DNA of 53,854 nucleotides, taken from assembly GCA_958346935.1 (NCBI GenBank), contig CATVTM010000006.1:1-53854 (forward strand), read 5' to 3'. A program made the position numbers and the translations under genes. The first letter of the stretch is position 1; each line of letters begins with the position of its first letter. The DNA is from an uncultured Collinsella sp. (GTDB lineage Bacteria; Actinomycetota; Coriobacteriia; Coriobacteriales; Coriobacteriaceae). Below are positions 1 to 8,125 of this stretch, in pieces. Under the pieces are notes generated by a model. It worked only from the letters and a program-made list of their open reading frames with translations, was not told the DNA's origin and did no database searches.

Positions 1-210
1 GGTGGCTGCGGGCATCTGGCTCAAAAGGGTTGGTTGGCTGTCTATGTCTACCTGCGATTTTGTTGCGGTGCGCATTTTCGGTCTAGCTTTTCGTCAAGTG
101 TTTGGTCAGCATTTGGTTTGCAGCCGGAGGCCTATTTTGCCCGCGCTGGTCGTGGCTGCCCACCCTCCTCGTAAGCTCAAATTGAGGTCCATCAGTTTGA
201 GGAGGATGCC
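1..210. other. Left contig end, no supported gene
   Basis: No gene is supported here. An open frame runs through the stretch and ends four bases into the next gene, but its translation is arginine- and tryptophan-rich low-complexity sequence with no family resemblance. The stretch most likely carries the leader and ribosome site of the gene starting at 211. Confidence 0.5.
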
Positions 211-918
211 ATGACTGACCAAGTTCTTGACCGAGCAGAGCTGGCTGAAGCCGTCGGCAACGATATTGCCGACATGGCCCATTTTTGGATGCTGCGGAAG
301 TTTCAATTCCTGGAGCCGGCGCGCGAACAGTTCGAGGCCATTGTCGACCCGTGGCTCAGCTATTGCACCGAGCCTTCGCAAAACGAAATCATGGCCTACA
401 ACATGGCATTTACCGATTGGCTGCTGTTTGAGCGCCCCTATCGCCATGGCAAAACGCTGCTCGAGCTATATGTTGACGAGCCGCCGGCATCGCTTTCGCC
501 TGCCTCGCTCAAGCGGCTCGAGCAGGTACGCGACACGCAGTATTTCTCGCGCTTTGGCATTTTGGACAAGAATCCTGCGAACGGCATGGTTGCGCTGAAG
601 GATACGCGCACCGACCGTCGCTTTGATGTCTACGACCCGCATATCGTGCAAAAGGAGCATTGGAGCGATGGCGCGATTGCGGTGCGCCTCGCCTGCGTCG
701 ACGATGTCTGGCTGACGGCGGGACAGCTCTATCTGTATGACATCGCGCGGCTGAGCGATACGGCGGTCGATGGGCCGGGTGCGGTGCATCCGGAGGACCT
801 GCAGGACGGCTTTGACACCTCGTGCATCAGCTTCTTCTTGCGTCTGGTCCGCGACATCATGGGCGCCCAGGGGCGGTACGTAAAGTCGCTCAACATCTAC
901 GAGCGGGAGTGGGAGTAG
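211..918 (+). CDS. Hypothetical protein, 235 aa
   Basis: I do not recognise this protein. It is a soluble, acidic 235-residue protein with many aromatic residues, no signal peptide and no membrane segment. The ATG at 211 is chosen because GAGGAGG at 199-205 lies five bases upstream. Base composition and codon use match the rest of the window. It stands alone: a cluster of four 57-bp palindromes follows 40 bases after the stop. The regular alpha-helical look of the first 120 residues and the YxREWE ending do not allow a family assignment. Confidence 0.75.
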   Translation: MTDQVLDRAELAEAVGNDIADMAHFWMLRKFQFLEPAREQFEAIVDPWLSYCTEPSQNEIMAYNMAFTDWLLFERPYRHGKTLLELYVDEPPASLSPASLKRLEQVRDTQYFSRFGILDKNPANGMVALKDTRTDRRFDVYDPHIVQKEHWSDGAIAVRLACVDDVWLTAGQLYLYDIARLSDTAVDGPGAVHPEDLQDGFDTSCISFFLRLVRDIMGAQGRYVKSLNIYEREWE

Positions 919-958
919 GGGATGGGTAGTTGTCGCCTGCCTTGCCTTTTGCCTTTTT

Positions 959-1255
959 GTCTCGATCTGTAACGTTTGGGGGCAAAAAACCGGTCTACCT
1001 GTTACAGATCGAGACGAATGCTTGGGCGCCGCTGGTTTGTCTAAATCTGTAACGTTTAGGGGCCTGGAGAACGTCTAACTGTTACAGAACGAGACGTTTG
1101 GCACCTGGTTGGGGGAATGTCTCAATCTGTAACATCTACAGACCCAAATTCGACCTACCTGTCACAGATTGAGACGGAAGGTTGGCGGCTGCCGAAAGAT
1201 CTTGTTCTGTAACAACTAGAGGCTCAAAGACTGTCTTCCTGTTACAGATCAAGAC
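959..1255. repeat. Array of four 57-bp palindromes, 80-bp period
   Basis: Four units at 959-1015, 1039-1095, 1119-1175 and 1199-1255 start exactly 80 bases apart and are separated by 23-base non-conserved spacers. Each unit has a left arm like GTCTCGATCTGTAAC, a 27-base interior, and a right arm like GTTACAGATCGAGAC. The first unit has perfect 15-bp arms; the second has three mismatches mid-arm. The interior is variable in the middle, but its ends tend to extend the stem (TAG near the left arm, CTA near the right). The last unit ends 26 bases before the next start codon, so it would lie in that gene's leader. Confidence 0.9.
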
Positions 1256-1281
1256 ATTTGTCAGCGGCGGCAAAGGTGACG

Positions 1282-2352
1282 ATGGTCCATTTGTCTGACG
1301 TGGTGGTGATGAAAGTGCCTAACACCGTTCTCAAACACAAACATGCGACTCGCAACACGTTGGCGCGGAATAGGATGCTCGCGCGGCTCACGGAGACGGC
1401 CAAGCAAGGTGCGCTGCTCGCAACGCATGACAATACCGAGCTCATGTGGCTGCGACGCCATGTTGGAACCGACGATATCGCGGAGCCCGAGCCGTACCTG
1501 TTCTGTTTTCAGCATGATTGGGATGCATTGACGCCGGCGGAGCGAGCGCTGAGGACTATCAAAGGGCTTGCGGAATTTCATCCCGATTGGGCGTTTTGGG
1601 GCTATGACGCGGCGCTTTTGTGGGGTTTGGAGGTGCCGAATGATCTGCTCGGGCCACGATATCTTGTTAAGACGGGTTGCTCGGTGACGTTGAGCAGCGG
1701 GTGCAGGTTGTTGCGTCCGCAGATGGCGGGTGCGCTCGAGCGTGTTGATGGCGTGCGGGTGACGTCGTTTTGGCGCACGGTGGAGGATTGTCTGCTGCGT
1801 GCGCCGTTCTCCTACGGGTTGGCGATTGCCGATTCTGCACTGCGGGCGAAAGGCGTACCACGTGGGGATTTGTGCGAGCGCCTCCGCGCCGATTGCGAGG
1901 GCAGGCGAGGGTATCGCAGGGCACAGGTGATTGCGTCGTATGCAGACGGGCTGTCTGAAAACGGCGGCGAGTCTCGGTTCCGAGCATTCTTTATTGCGTA
2001 CGGCTTTCCGGTTCCGGAGCTGCAGGTGGAGTTTCGCGACCCGCTCGATTCGAGCCAGGTGTTTCGCGTCGACTATTTTTGGCGGCTCGAGGACGGGACG
2101 TGTGTCATCGGCGAGCTCGACGGAAAGGGGAAGTATACCTTGCAGAGCGGCGAGGGTCGGGAGTCGGTTGACCCATTCGTGGCAGAGCGTCAGCGGGAAT
2201 CTCATCTGACAATGCTCGGGCATAAGGTGCTTCGGTTTACGTTTAACGAACTCAAAGGCCCGGGGAAGCTAGTCGAGAAAATGAGGCTGGCGGGTATTCC
2301 TCGGCAGGTTGAATTGGCTGAGGAGTGGAGACGTCAGTGGTATGGGCGCTGA
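1282..2352 (+). CDS. AbiEi-like protein with C-terminal DUF559/Vsr-type nuclease fold
   Basis: The 356-residue protein has the layout of actinobacterial proteins annotated as type IV toxin-antitoxin AbiEi-like/DUF559. The N-terminal and middle part contains a VTSFWRTVEDCL stretch matching the conserved 'tS.aRTv.D' element of that family. The C-terminal 100 residues resemble a PD-(D/E)XK fold of the very-short-patch-repair type: VDYFW, then GELDGKGKY, then ERQRESHLTMLGHKVLRFTF. The residues could support nuclease activity, but this is inferred. ATG 1282 is preferred because AAAGGTGA lies just upstream; TTG 1258 and ATG 1309 are alternatives. No AbiEii-type toxin partner lies next to it. The gene is bracketed by the 57-bp palindromes (four before, one after), which suggests an accessory defence or mobile-type cassette. 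Confidence 0.7.
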   Translation: MVHLSDVVVMKVPNTVLKHKHATRNTLARNRMLARLTETAKQGALLATHDNTELMWLRRHVGTDDIAEPEPYLFCFQHDWDALTPAERALRTIKGLAEFHPDWAFWGYDAALLWGLEVPNDLLGPRYLVKTGCSVTLSSGCRLLRPQMAGALERVDGVRVTSFWRTVEDCLLRAPFSYGLAIADSALRAKGVPRGDLCERLRADCEGRRGYRRAQVIASYADGLSENGGESRFRAFFIAYGFPVPELQVEFRDPLDSSQVFRVDYFWRLEDGTCVIGELDGKGKYTLQSGEGRESVDPFVAERQRESHLTMLGHKVLRFTFNELKGPGKLVEKMRLAGIPRQVELAEEWRRQWYGR

Positions 2353-2360
2353 GAGGTTTC

Positions 2361-2417
2361 GTCTCGATCTGTAACGTTTAGAGGTTGTTTGAGCTCGTAA
2401 TTGTTACAGATCGAGAC
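2361..2417. repeat. Single 57-bp palindrome downstream of AbiEi-like gene
   Basis: This unit has perfect 15-bp arms GTCTCGATCTGTAAC and GTTACAGATCGAGAC, identical to those of the unit at 959, around a different 27-base interior. It begins nine bases after the stop of the AbiEi-like gene. Together with the array at 959-1255 it brackets that gene. There is no T-run after it, so it is not a classical terminator. Confidence 0.9.
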
Positions 2418-2566
2418 ATTTCCCTGGTGTCGTTGGGGTGGGACTGCAGCGTATTCCGTCTCCCACATCCCCTCTTCCTTCCGTTAACCGATATGCTCGA
2501 CTTTAGGTCGCTGCATTAGGTGATAATGGACAAATGTTCAAGTTAATCGTGAGGGAGGAGCTCGAT

Positions 2567-3937
2567 ATGGCGTCTGCCGATCGTTCCACGTTGTTTATCA
2601 ATGCGGCCATTCTGGATGGTTCGGAGCATATGGAGCCGCAACCCGATATGGCCGTGACTGTTGAGCGCGGCGTCATCACCTGGATGGGGCCGAGTGCTGT
2701 GGCGCAGGCGCCCGCGGGTGCCGAGGTTATCGACCTGGGTGGTGCGTATCTCATGCCCGGTCTCATCAATATGCACGTGCACCTGTGCGGCTCGGGCAAG
2801 CCTGTCTCGGCCAGCGATGCGGGAGCGCTGATGAAGAAACTCGATAATCCCGTGGGGCGCGCCATCGTGCGCCGCATCCTCAAGGGCAGTGCCCAGCAGC
2901 AGCTGGCAAGCGGCGTGACCACGGTGCGCGGCGCGGGCGACCCGCTGTTTGCCGACATTGCCGTGCGCGACGCTATCGACGCCGGCAAGTATCAGGGTCC
3001 GCGCCTGGTGGCGCCGGGAACGGGCGTCACGGTGCCGGGCGGCCATGGCGCGGGCTTGTTCGCCCAGGTGGCCAACAGCCCCGTCGAGGCAGCCGAGCAG
3101 GTGAGAGACCTGTATGCGCGCGGCGCCGACGTCATTAAGCTGTTCGTAACGGGCGGTGTGTTCGATGCGACCGAGGTGGGCGAGCCGGGCGTGCTGCGTA
3201 TGCCGGTGGAGGTTGCCGCGGCGGCGTGCAAGGCGGCGCACGAGGTGGGCCTGCCGGTTATGGCTCATGTCGAGAGCACCGAGGGCGTGAAGGCCGCGCT
3301 TGAGGCCGGGGTCGACACGATCGAGCACGGTGCCCCGATGACGCCCGAGATCCTGGAGCTGTACCGTGGCGCCGCGGGCACGCAGCTCGAGGGACGTGCG
3401 CCCAGCGTTACCTGCACTATCAGCCCGGCGCTGCCGTTTGTGTTGCTCGATCCGGAGAAGACCCATTCGACTGACACGCAAAAGAAGAACGGCGACATCG
3501 TGTGCTCGGGCATTATCGAGAGTGCTCGTGCGGCGCTGGAAGCTGGCGTTAAGGTGGGCCTTGGCACAGATTCGAGCTGCCCGTTCGTGACGCAGTACGA
3601 CATGTGGCGTGAGGTGGCCTATTTTGCCAAGTACGTGGGCGTGAGCAACGCCTTTGCGCTGCATACGGCCACGCAGGTCAATGCCGAGCTCCTGGGGCTG
3701 GGCGGCGAGACCGGTACGATCGAGTGCGGCAAGGCCGCCGATATCCTGGCGACGCGCAAGAATCCGCTCGATGACCTATGCGCTCTGCGTGAGCCGATAC
3801 ATGTGATGTGTCGCGGTGATCTGGTACGCAAGCTCAAGGTGAAGCGTATTCCCGAGGTGGACGCCGAGCTCGACGCGATTATGGCCATGCCTGCCGAAGC
3901 GCTGGCTGAGGAGCTGGCCCGCGACGGTGTGGCGTAG
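2567..3937 (+). CDS. Metal-dependent amidohydrolase (imidazolonepropionase/prolidase-like)
   Basis: This is a cytosolic amidohydrolase-superfamily enzyme of 456 residues (COG1228-like), which hydrolyses an amide or cyclic amide; the substrate is unknown. The HxH metal motif is in LINMHVHLCG (about residues 69 and 71). The likely carboxylated lysine is in VIKLFVTGG (about 190). Further metal ligands sit in MAHVES and TIEHG, and the catalytic aspartate in LGTDSSCPF (about 333), so the binuclear site appears complete. ATG 2567 is chosen because GGGAGGAG lies seven bases upstream; an upstream in-frame start at 2534 has no such site. It is a single-gene unit ending at a bidirectional terminator. 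Confidence 0.88.
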   Translation: MASADRSTLFINAAILDGSEHMEPQPDMAVTVERGVITWMGPSAVAQAPAGAEVIDLGGAYLMPGLINMHVHLCGSGKPVSASDAGALMKKLDNPVGRAIVRRILKGSAQQQLASGVTTVRGAGDPLFADIAVRDAIDAGKYQGPRLVAPGTGVTVPGGHGAGLFAQVANSPVEAAEQVRDLYARGADVIKLFVTGGVFDATEVGEPGVLRMPVEVAAAACKAAHEVGLPVMAHVESTEGVKAALEAGVDTIEHGAPMTPEILELYRGAAGTQLEGRAPSVTCTISPALPFVLLDPEKTHSTDTQKKNGDIVCSGIIESARAALEAGVKVGLGTDSSCPFVTQYDMWREVAYFAKYVGVSNAFALHTATQVNAELLGLGGETGTIECGKAADILATRKNPLDDLCALREPIHVMCRGDLVRKLKVKRIPEVDAELDAIMAMPAEALAEELARDGVA

Positions 3938-3970
3938 ATGTGACAAAGGTGCAGCTCCGTTGCCGCATAC

Positions 3971-4008
3971 AAAAAGCCGAGGTCTCAACACGAGGCCTCG
4001 GCTTTTTT
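3971..4008. terminator. Bidirectional intrinsic terminator
   Basis: GCCGAGG and CCTCGGC arms flank a 13-base loop, with an A-run before and a T-run after. It sits between the convergent amidohydrolase gene and the zinc-ribbon protein gene and can serve both. Confidence 0.85.
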
Positions 4009-4070
4009 ATCGAACAAATACTTAAGATTTGGGACAAGCAAACCTGATTAATTTGTCCCGCGTGCGGGCG

Positions 4071-4544
4071 CTAGGAGCGGGTTTCCATCTTGGCGTGGCA
4101 CTTGGGACAGGTGACGCGGATCTTGCCCTTGCCCTTGGGGACGGAGAGCATCTGGCCGCAGTTGGGGCACTTGAGGTATGCCGTGGTCTTGCGACCCTTC
4201 CACATCTTCTTGGCCGTGCGCTTGGCACGCTCAAAGTCTTCCTTACTGGTGCCGGCTGCGCGTGAGGTGCTGGCCGCTGCAGTTCCACCGCCCAAGCTGG
4301 CGACGAACTTGCCCAAGCCGGGGACGTTCGCGGTCGCGGCGACAAAGGCCTCGTTCTCCTTGCGACGTGCGTCGATGTTTTTGGACAGGCCGCGCAGCAC
4401 GCCAATCACGATGACGGCGATGGCGATCCAGCTGAGCCACTGGATGCGGGCTATCGATCCGATCATCGCGATGACAATGCCGGCAAAACCCATCACGATG
4501 GTGAGTTCATCGGCACCATTGCGACCCTTCATAAAGTCATTCAT
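4071..4544 (-). CDS. Membrane-anchored zinc-ribbon protein
   Basis: The 157-residue protein has a short N-terminal cytoplasmic stretch and two closely spaced hydrophobic segments (about residues 15-32 and 35-50). A charged linker containing NIDARRKENEAFVA and a basic region follow. It ends with a four-cysteine zinc ribbon, LKCPNCGQML...VTCPKCHAKM. Similar proteins are common in Coriobacteriia and Firmicutes without known function. The zinc ribbon probably faces the cytosol and may bind nucleic acid or protein, but this is inference. The start codon has an AAAGG site upstream. Confidence 0.75.
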   Translation of the reverse strand: MNDFMKGRNGADELTIVMGFAGIVIAMIGSIARIQWLSWIAIAVIVIGVLRGLSKNIDARRKENEAFVAATANVPGLGKFVASLGGGTAAASTSRAAGTSKEDFERAKRTAKKMWKGRKTTAYLKCPNCGQMLSVPKGKGKIRVTCPKCHAKMETRS

Positions 4545-4598
4545 GCAAATTGCCTTTCATTCGATATGCCGCACGCCTTTATACCCGATTTATAGCAA

Positions 4599-4663
4599 GG
4601 GGGACAGGTTATTCTGCACCAATGTGGTGTAAACGTGCCTGTCCCCGATACACCAAGATGGTG
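4599..4663. repeat. Nested intergenic hairpin (GGGGACAGG family)
   Basis: The outer arms GGGGACAGG and CCTGTCCCC (right arm at 4638-4646) enclose inner arms TGCACCA (4615-4621) and TGGTGTA (4625-4631). A second small hairpin, CACCA-AGA-TGGTG, follows at 4651-4663. The same nested layout with related sequence recurs at 15166-15230. It lies between a minus-strand promoter region and the 3' end of csoR. Confidence 0.75.
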
Positions 4664-4690
4664 CAAAGCAGTCCGTCCCCAATGCCCCAA

Positions 4691-4963
4691 TCACTTGGAG
4701 AGCTTGTCGACGACGCGTTCGATCTCGGCGAGCTTGGCGGCCTTGAGGTCTTCGTCGCCCGATTCGATTGCCGAGGTCACGCAGCCCTCGATATGCGCCT
4801 TGAGCACGTCGGCGTTGATGCGCGCAATGAGCGCCTGCGTTGCCATGAGCTGCGTGGAAATATCGACGCAGTAGCGGTCCTCCTCGACCATCCGCAGGAT
4901 GCCGTCGATCTGACCACGTGCCGTCTTGAGCATGCGGGTCACCGATTTGTGGTCTGCCATCAT
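4691..4963 (-). CDS. csoR: CsoR-family copper-sensing repressor
   Basis: This 90-residue all-helical DUF156 protein represses copper resistance genes and is released from DNA by Cu(I). The ligand triad is intact: Cys32 (RYCVDIS), His57 and Cys61 (KAHIEGC), with the 25- and 4-residue spacing of Mycobacterium tuberculosis CsoR. ATG 4963 is chosen because GAGGA precedes it; the longer in-frame extension is arginine-rich shadow sequence. It is the last gene of copA-copZ-csoR, so it probably autoregulates through the palindrome at 7774-7790. Confidence 0.9.
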   Translation of the reverse strand: MMADHKSVTRMLKTARGQIDGILRMVEEDRYCVDISTQLMATQALIARINADVLKAHIEGCVTSAIESGDEDLKAAKLAEIERVVDKLSK

Positions 4964-5001
4964 GGCGGGTCCTCGTTTCTGGTCGGGGTGCGCGTGGGTC
5001 G

Positions 5002-5223
5002 TTACGCGGCGGTCACGGATAGGGCGTGGAACTTCTCGCCGGCGCCCTCGACGGCGGCGGCGAGCTGCTCGGCGGTCACGGTGTCGGCGCACTCCACCTG
5101 GACGGTCTGGGTCTCGTGATCGGCGTCGGCGTCGGTCACGCCGGCCACGTTGAGCAACGCCGTCTCGACGGTGGCGTCGCAGTGGCCGCACATAAGGCCG
5201 GAAGTCTTGATTGTGTATCGCAT
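5002..5223 (-). CDS. copZ: Copper chaperone, heavy-metal-associated domain
   Basis: A 73-residue single HMA domain with the metal motif GLMCGHC (Cys12 and Cys15), followed by the usual ferredoxin-like beta-alpha-beta pattern. It should carry Cu(I) in the cytosol to the neighbouring P-type ATPase. An AAGGAG site lies close upstream of the ATG at 5223. It is separated from copA by about 150 bases containing a long hairpin, and from csoR by only 38 bases. Confidence 0.9.
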   Translation of the reverse strand: MRYTIKTSGLMCGHCDATVETALLNVAGVTDADADHETQTVQVECADTVTAEQLAAAVEGAGEKFHALSVTAA

Positions 5224-5299
5224 GGGTGTACTCCTTATCGATTGAGATTATCTGACAGTTTAGTCGTGAACAGCGTCATCTTAAAGGTGCGCTGAGGTG

Positions 5300-5371
5300 C
5301 CCGAGATTGCCCCGAAAGAGGAGCGAAGCGTACTTGGGTACGCGAGCGACGGTTTGAGGGGCAAGGTCGGG
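5300..5371. repeat. 72-bp intergenic inverted repeat between copA and copZ
   Basis: The outer arms are CCCGA..TTGCCCC (5300-5313) and GGGGCAA..TCGGG (5358-5371). They enclose an inner hairpin GCGTAC-TTGG-GTACGC. It ends five bases before the copA stop codon, so it would be transcribed within the copper operon and could lower read-through or protect message ends. This is structure only; no function is shown. Confidence 0.7.
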
Positions 5372-5375
5372 TGCA

Positions 5376-7715
5376 TCAGTGCGCCGTCTTGGGCTTAAAG
5401 GATTTCAGGCGCAGAGCGTTGCTTACGACACATACGCTCGACAGACTCATGGCCGCGGCGCCAAACATCGGCGAGAGCTGCCACCCGGTGAGCGGGAAGA
5501 ACACGCCCGCGGCGAGCGGAATGCCGATGCCGTTGTAGAACAGCGCCCAGAACAGGTCCTGCTTGATGTTGCGGATCGTGGCGCGCGAAAGCTCGATGGC
5601 GCGGGCGACGTCCATGAGGTCGCTGCGCATGAGTACCACGTCGGCGCCCTCCTTGGCGATGTCTGCGCCGGTGCCGATGGCAAGGCCCACGTCGGCGCGC
5701 GCCAGGGCGGGGGAGTCGTTGATGCCGTCGCCCACCATGGCGACCTTGCTGCCTGCATCCTGCAGCTCGCGCACGTGGCGCTCCTTGTCGGCAGGAAGCA
5801 CGTCGGCGATGACCTGCTCGCTACTCAGTCCCACGCGGCGGGCGATCGCTTCGGCGGTGACGCGGTTGTCGCCGGTGAGCATGCGCACGTCGACGCCGAG
5901 CTTGCGGAGCGCGGCGATGGCCTCGGCGCTCGTCTCCTTGACCTTGTCAGCCACGGCAATGGTGCCGGCAAGCTCGCCGTTCTTGGCAAAGAACAGCGGC
6001 GTCTTGCCTTCGGCGGCAAATTGCTCGGCAAGACCCGCGGGCACGGTAACGCCCAACTCGTTCATCAGGCGCACGTTACCAGCGGCAATGGCGTTTTGCC
6101 CTTCGCGCGCCGTAACGCCTCGTCCGGGCACGGCGGCAAAGTCCTCGACCATGCGCGCGACGATCCCGCGTGTCTCGCACTCGGCCATAATCGCCTCGGC
6201 CAGCGGGTGCTCGCTCGAGCGCTCCAACGCGGCGGCCAGCTTGAGCAGCGCCTTTTCGCTCATGGCAGGCGAGCCGTCAGCGCGCGTGGCTACCACGATA
6301 TCGGTCACGGCAGGCTTGCCGCGGGTGACCGTGCCCGTCTTATCGAGCACCACGGTGCCCACGCTGCGCAGGTTCTCCAGCGCCTCGGCGCTCTTAAACA
6401 GAATGCCCATCTCGGCGCCCTTGCCGGTGCCGACCATAATGGCGACGGGCGTGGCCAGGCCCAGCGCGCACGGGCAGCTGATCACCAGCACGGCGACGGC
6501 GGAGGTAAGCGCTTCGTTGATGCTTCCGGTCAGCACCATCCACACCACAAAGGTCACGGCCGAGATCGCGAATACTACGGGCACGAACACGCCGGCGACC
6601 TTGTCGGCCATGCGGGCGATGGGCGCCTTGGTGGCGTTGGCGTCCTCGACGAGCTGGATAATCTTGGCGAGCGACGTGTCGGCGCCCACACGCGTGGCGC
6701 GGAAGGTAAACGAGCCCGTGCGGTTGACCGTGGCCGCATTGACAGTGTCGCCGGCGGTCTTCTCCACGGGGATGGACTCGCCGGTGAGCGCGCTCTCGTC
6801 CACGGCCGAGCTGCCCTCGAGCACCACGCCATCGACGGGGATGGACTCGCCGGGGCGCACGCGCAGGACCTGGCCGGGAAGGATGGCGTCGACATCGACG
6901 GTGGTTTCGGTGCCGTCCTCTGCCACGACGGCCGCGGTCTTGGGCGCCAGGTCAATGAGCGCCTCGATGGCGCCGCCAGTCTTGGATTTGCTGCGTGTCT
7001 CGAGATATTTGCCTACGGTGACGAGCGACAAGATCGTGCCGGCGCTCTCAAAATACAGGTTGTCCGTGCTCGTCATCATGGCCTCGTGCACCTGACCTGC
7101 GGCTAGCTGGTCGGCCATGATGAACATGGCGTAGAGCGACCAGGCGATGGACGCGGTGGCGCCGACGGCGATGAGGGCGTCCATGGTGGGCGCGCCGTGC
7201 GCGAGCGATTTAAACCCGTTGATAAAGTAGGCGTCGTTGACGTAGGCGATGGGGATGAGCAGGACGAGCTCGGTGAGCGCGAGCGTCATGCTGTGGGTGT
7301 GGTCGGTGAAGATGCCGGGCAGCGGCCAGCCGAGCATGTGCCCCATGCCTATGTAGAACAGTGGGATGAGGAATACGATCGAGACGATGAGGCGGGTGCG
7401 CATGGCAGAGGCGGCGGCCTCCAACTTTTTGGTCGGCGACTTCATATGGGCGGCGCCGGACCTGGCTTGCGCACTTCCGCTTTGGACAGCGTCGGTGCCC
7501 GTGCTGATGGGCGAGGCCGAGTAGCCCGCGCGGTCGACAGCGGTGCAGATGTCGTCGGGGGAGACCTGCGCAGGGTCGTAGTCCACCAGCATAGAGCCGG
7601 CGAGCAGATTGACCGCGACGCTTTGGACGCCGTCGAGTTTGCTCACGGCACGGTCCACGTGCGCCTGGCAGGCGGCGCACGTCATGCCGCCCACATCGAA
7701 CTTATCTTGAGCCAT
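5376..7715 (-). CDS. copA: Cu(I)-exporting P1B-type ATPase
   Basis: This 779-residue membrane pump exports Cu(I) at the cost of ATP. One N-terminal HMA domain carries GGMTCAAC. Eight membrane segments follow, with the ion-site motif SCPCALGLATP (CPC near residue 415). The phosphorylation motif DKTGT is near residue 457; SEHPLAEA, LTGDN and VGDGINDSPAL complete the ATP-binding machinery. YNGIGIP and MSLSSVCVVSNALRL in the last two membrane segments fit the Cu(I) subgroup. AAAGGAGA lies six bases before the ATG at 7715. It leads the copA-copZ-csoR operon from a promoter with a CsoR-type operator. Confidence 0.96.
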   Translation of the reverse strand: MAQDKFDVGGMTCAACQAHVDRAVSKLDGVQSVAVNLLAGSMLVDYDPAQVSPDDICTAVDRAGYSASPISTGTDAVQSGSAQARSGAAHMKSPTKKLEAAASAMRTRLIVSIVFLIPLFYIGMGHMLGWPLPGIFTDHTHSMTLALTELVLLIPIAYVNDAYFINGFKSLAHGAPTMDALIAVGATASIAWSLYAMFIMADQLAAGQVHEAMMTSTDNLYFESAGTILSLVTVGKYLETRSKSKTGGAIEALIDLAPKTAAVVAEDGTETTVDVDAILPGQVLRVRPGESIPVDGVVLEGSSAVDESALTGESIPVEKTAGDTVNAATVNRTGSFTFRATRVGADTSLAKIIQLVEDANATKAPIARMADKVAGVFVPVVFAISAVTFVVWMVLTGSINEALTSAVAVLVISCPCALGLATPVAIMVGTGKGAEMGILFKSAEALENLRSVGTVVLDKTGTVTRGKPAVTDIVVATRADGSPAMSEKALLKLAAALERSSEHPLAEAIMAECETRGIVARMVEDFAAVPGRGVTAREGQNAIAAGNVRLMNELGVTVPAGLAEQFAAEGKTPLFFAKNGELAGTIAVADKVKETSAEAIAALRKLGVDVRMLTGDNRVTAEAIARRVGLSSEQVIADVLPADKERHVRELQDAGSKVAMVGDGINDSPALARADVGLAIGTGADIAKEGADVVLMRSDLMDVARAIELSRATIRNIKQDLFWALFYNGIGIPLAAGVFFPLTGWQLSPMFGAAAMSLSSVCVVSNALRLKSFKPKTAH

Positions 7716-7762
7716 GGCTTCTCCTTTCCGTGGTTCGGTATTGGAATTGTTAACCTGCCGAT

Positions 7763-7793
7763 ACTATACACCCATACCCCCTGGGGGTGTCCA
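7763..7793 (-). promoter_or_regulatory. Promoter of the copper operon
   Basis: Read on the minus strand, TGGACA (7788-7793) and TGTATA (7765-7770) are separated by 17 bases; TATAGT at 7763-7768 is an alternative -10 element. The spacer holds the GC-rich palindrome described at 7774-7790. It lies about 50 bases upstream of the copA start. Confidence 0.7.
7774..7790. promoter_or_regulatory. Putative CsoR operator
   Basis: ATACCCCCTGGGGGTGT is a near-perfect palindrome with the AT-flanked C-run/G-run layout of known CsoR operators. It occupies the spacer between the -35 and -10 elements of the copA promoter. Since csoR is in the same operon, autoregulated copper-responsive repression is the natural reading. 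Confidence 0.8.
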
Positions 7794-7865
7794 GTACAGA
7801 AAAATATATGGGATTTCATTACAGATGAGGATGGATGGTTGGCCGATGCCCCGTCCCCGCCAAAC

Positions 7866-8083
7866 ATCTCAATCTGTAACATCTGGGGACCGTTTTGCCT
7901 GCTAGATGTTACAGATCGAGACAGACTGTCCGAGGTCAACTCAAATGTCTTGATCTGTAACATCTAGAGAGGTTTTTAACCCCTTACTGTTACAGATTGA
8001 GATGTTGTCTCGCGGGGCTGGGGTTTGTCTTGATCTGTAACATCTAGGCCTGTATCTGCCGAGCTAATGTTACAGATCGAGAC
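7866..8083. repeat. Array of three 57-bp palindromes
   Basis: Units lie at 7866-7922, 7947-8003 and 8027-8083, with starts 81 and 80 bases apart and spacers of 24 and 23 bases. The arms are variants of GTCTYRATCTGTAAC and its complement. In the middle unit every arm mismatch is a G-T pair, so the plus-strand RNA would still form a full stem. The array lies between the copper promoter and the 3' end of the kinase gene, and it forms one border of the kinase/FHA module. Confidence 0.9.
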
Positions 8084-8125
8084 AATTGCCGGGGAGGGGT
8101 CCCGTCACGGCAAGACGCCCGCCGC

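Noticed and set aside
959..1255. CRISPR array
   Set aside because: Units are 57-bp palindromes with variable interiors, not constant repeats with unique spacers. Only four copies occur, arm sequences vary, and no cas gene is near.
959..2417. Insertion sequence with terminal inverted repeats around the AbiEi-like gene
   Set aside because: The flanking elements are complete palindromes rather than single terminal repeats, no transposase is present, and no target duplication was recognised.
2361..2417. Intrinsic terminator of the AbiEi-like gene
   Set aside because: There is no T-run after the stem, and the same palindrome occurs upstream of genes as well as downstream.
5379..7106. Two long plus-strand frames opposite copA
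   Set aside because: copA is complete with all P-type ATPase motifs on the minus strand; the plus-strand translations are H/G/A/R-rich shadows.
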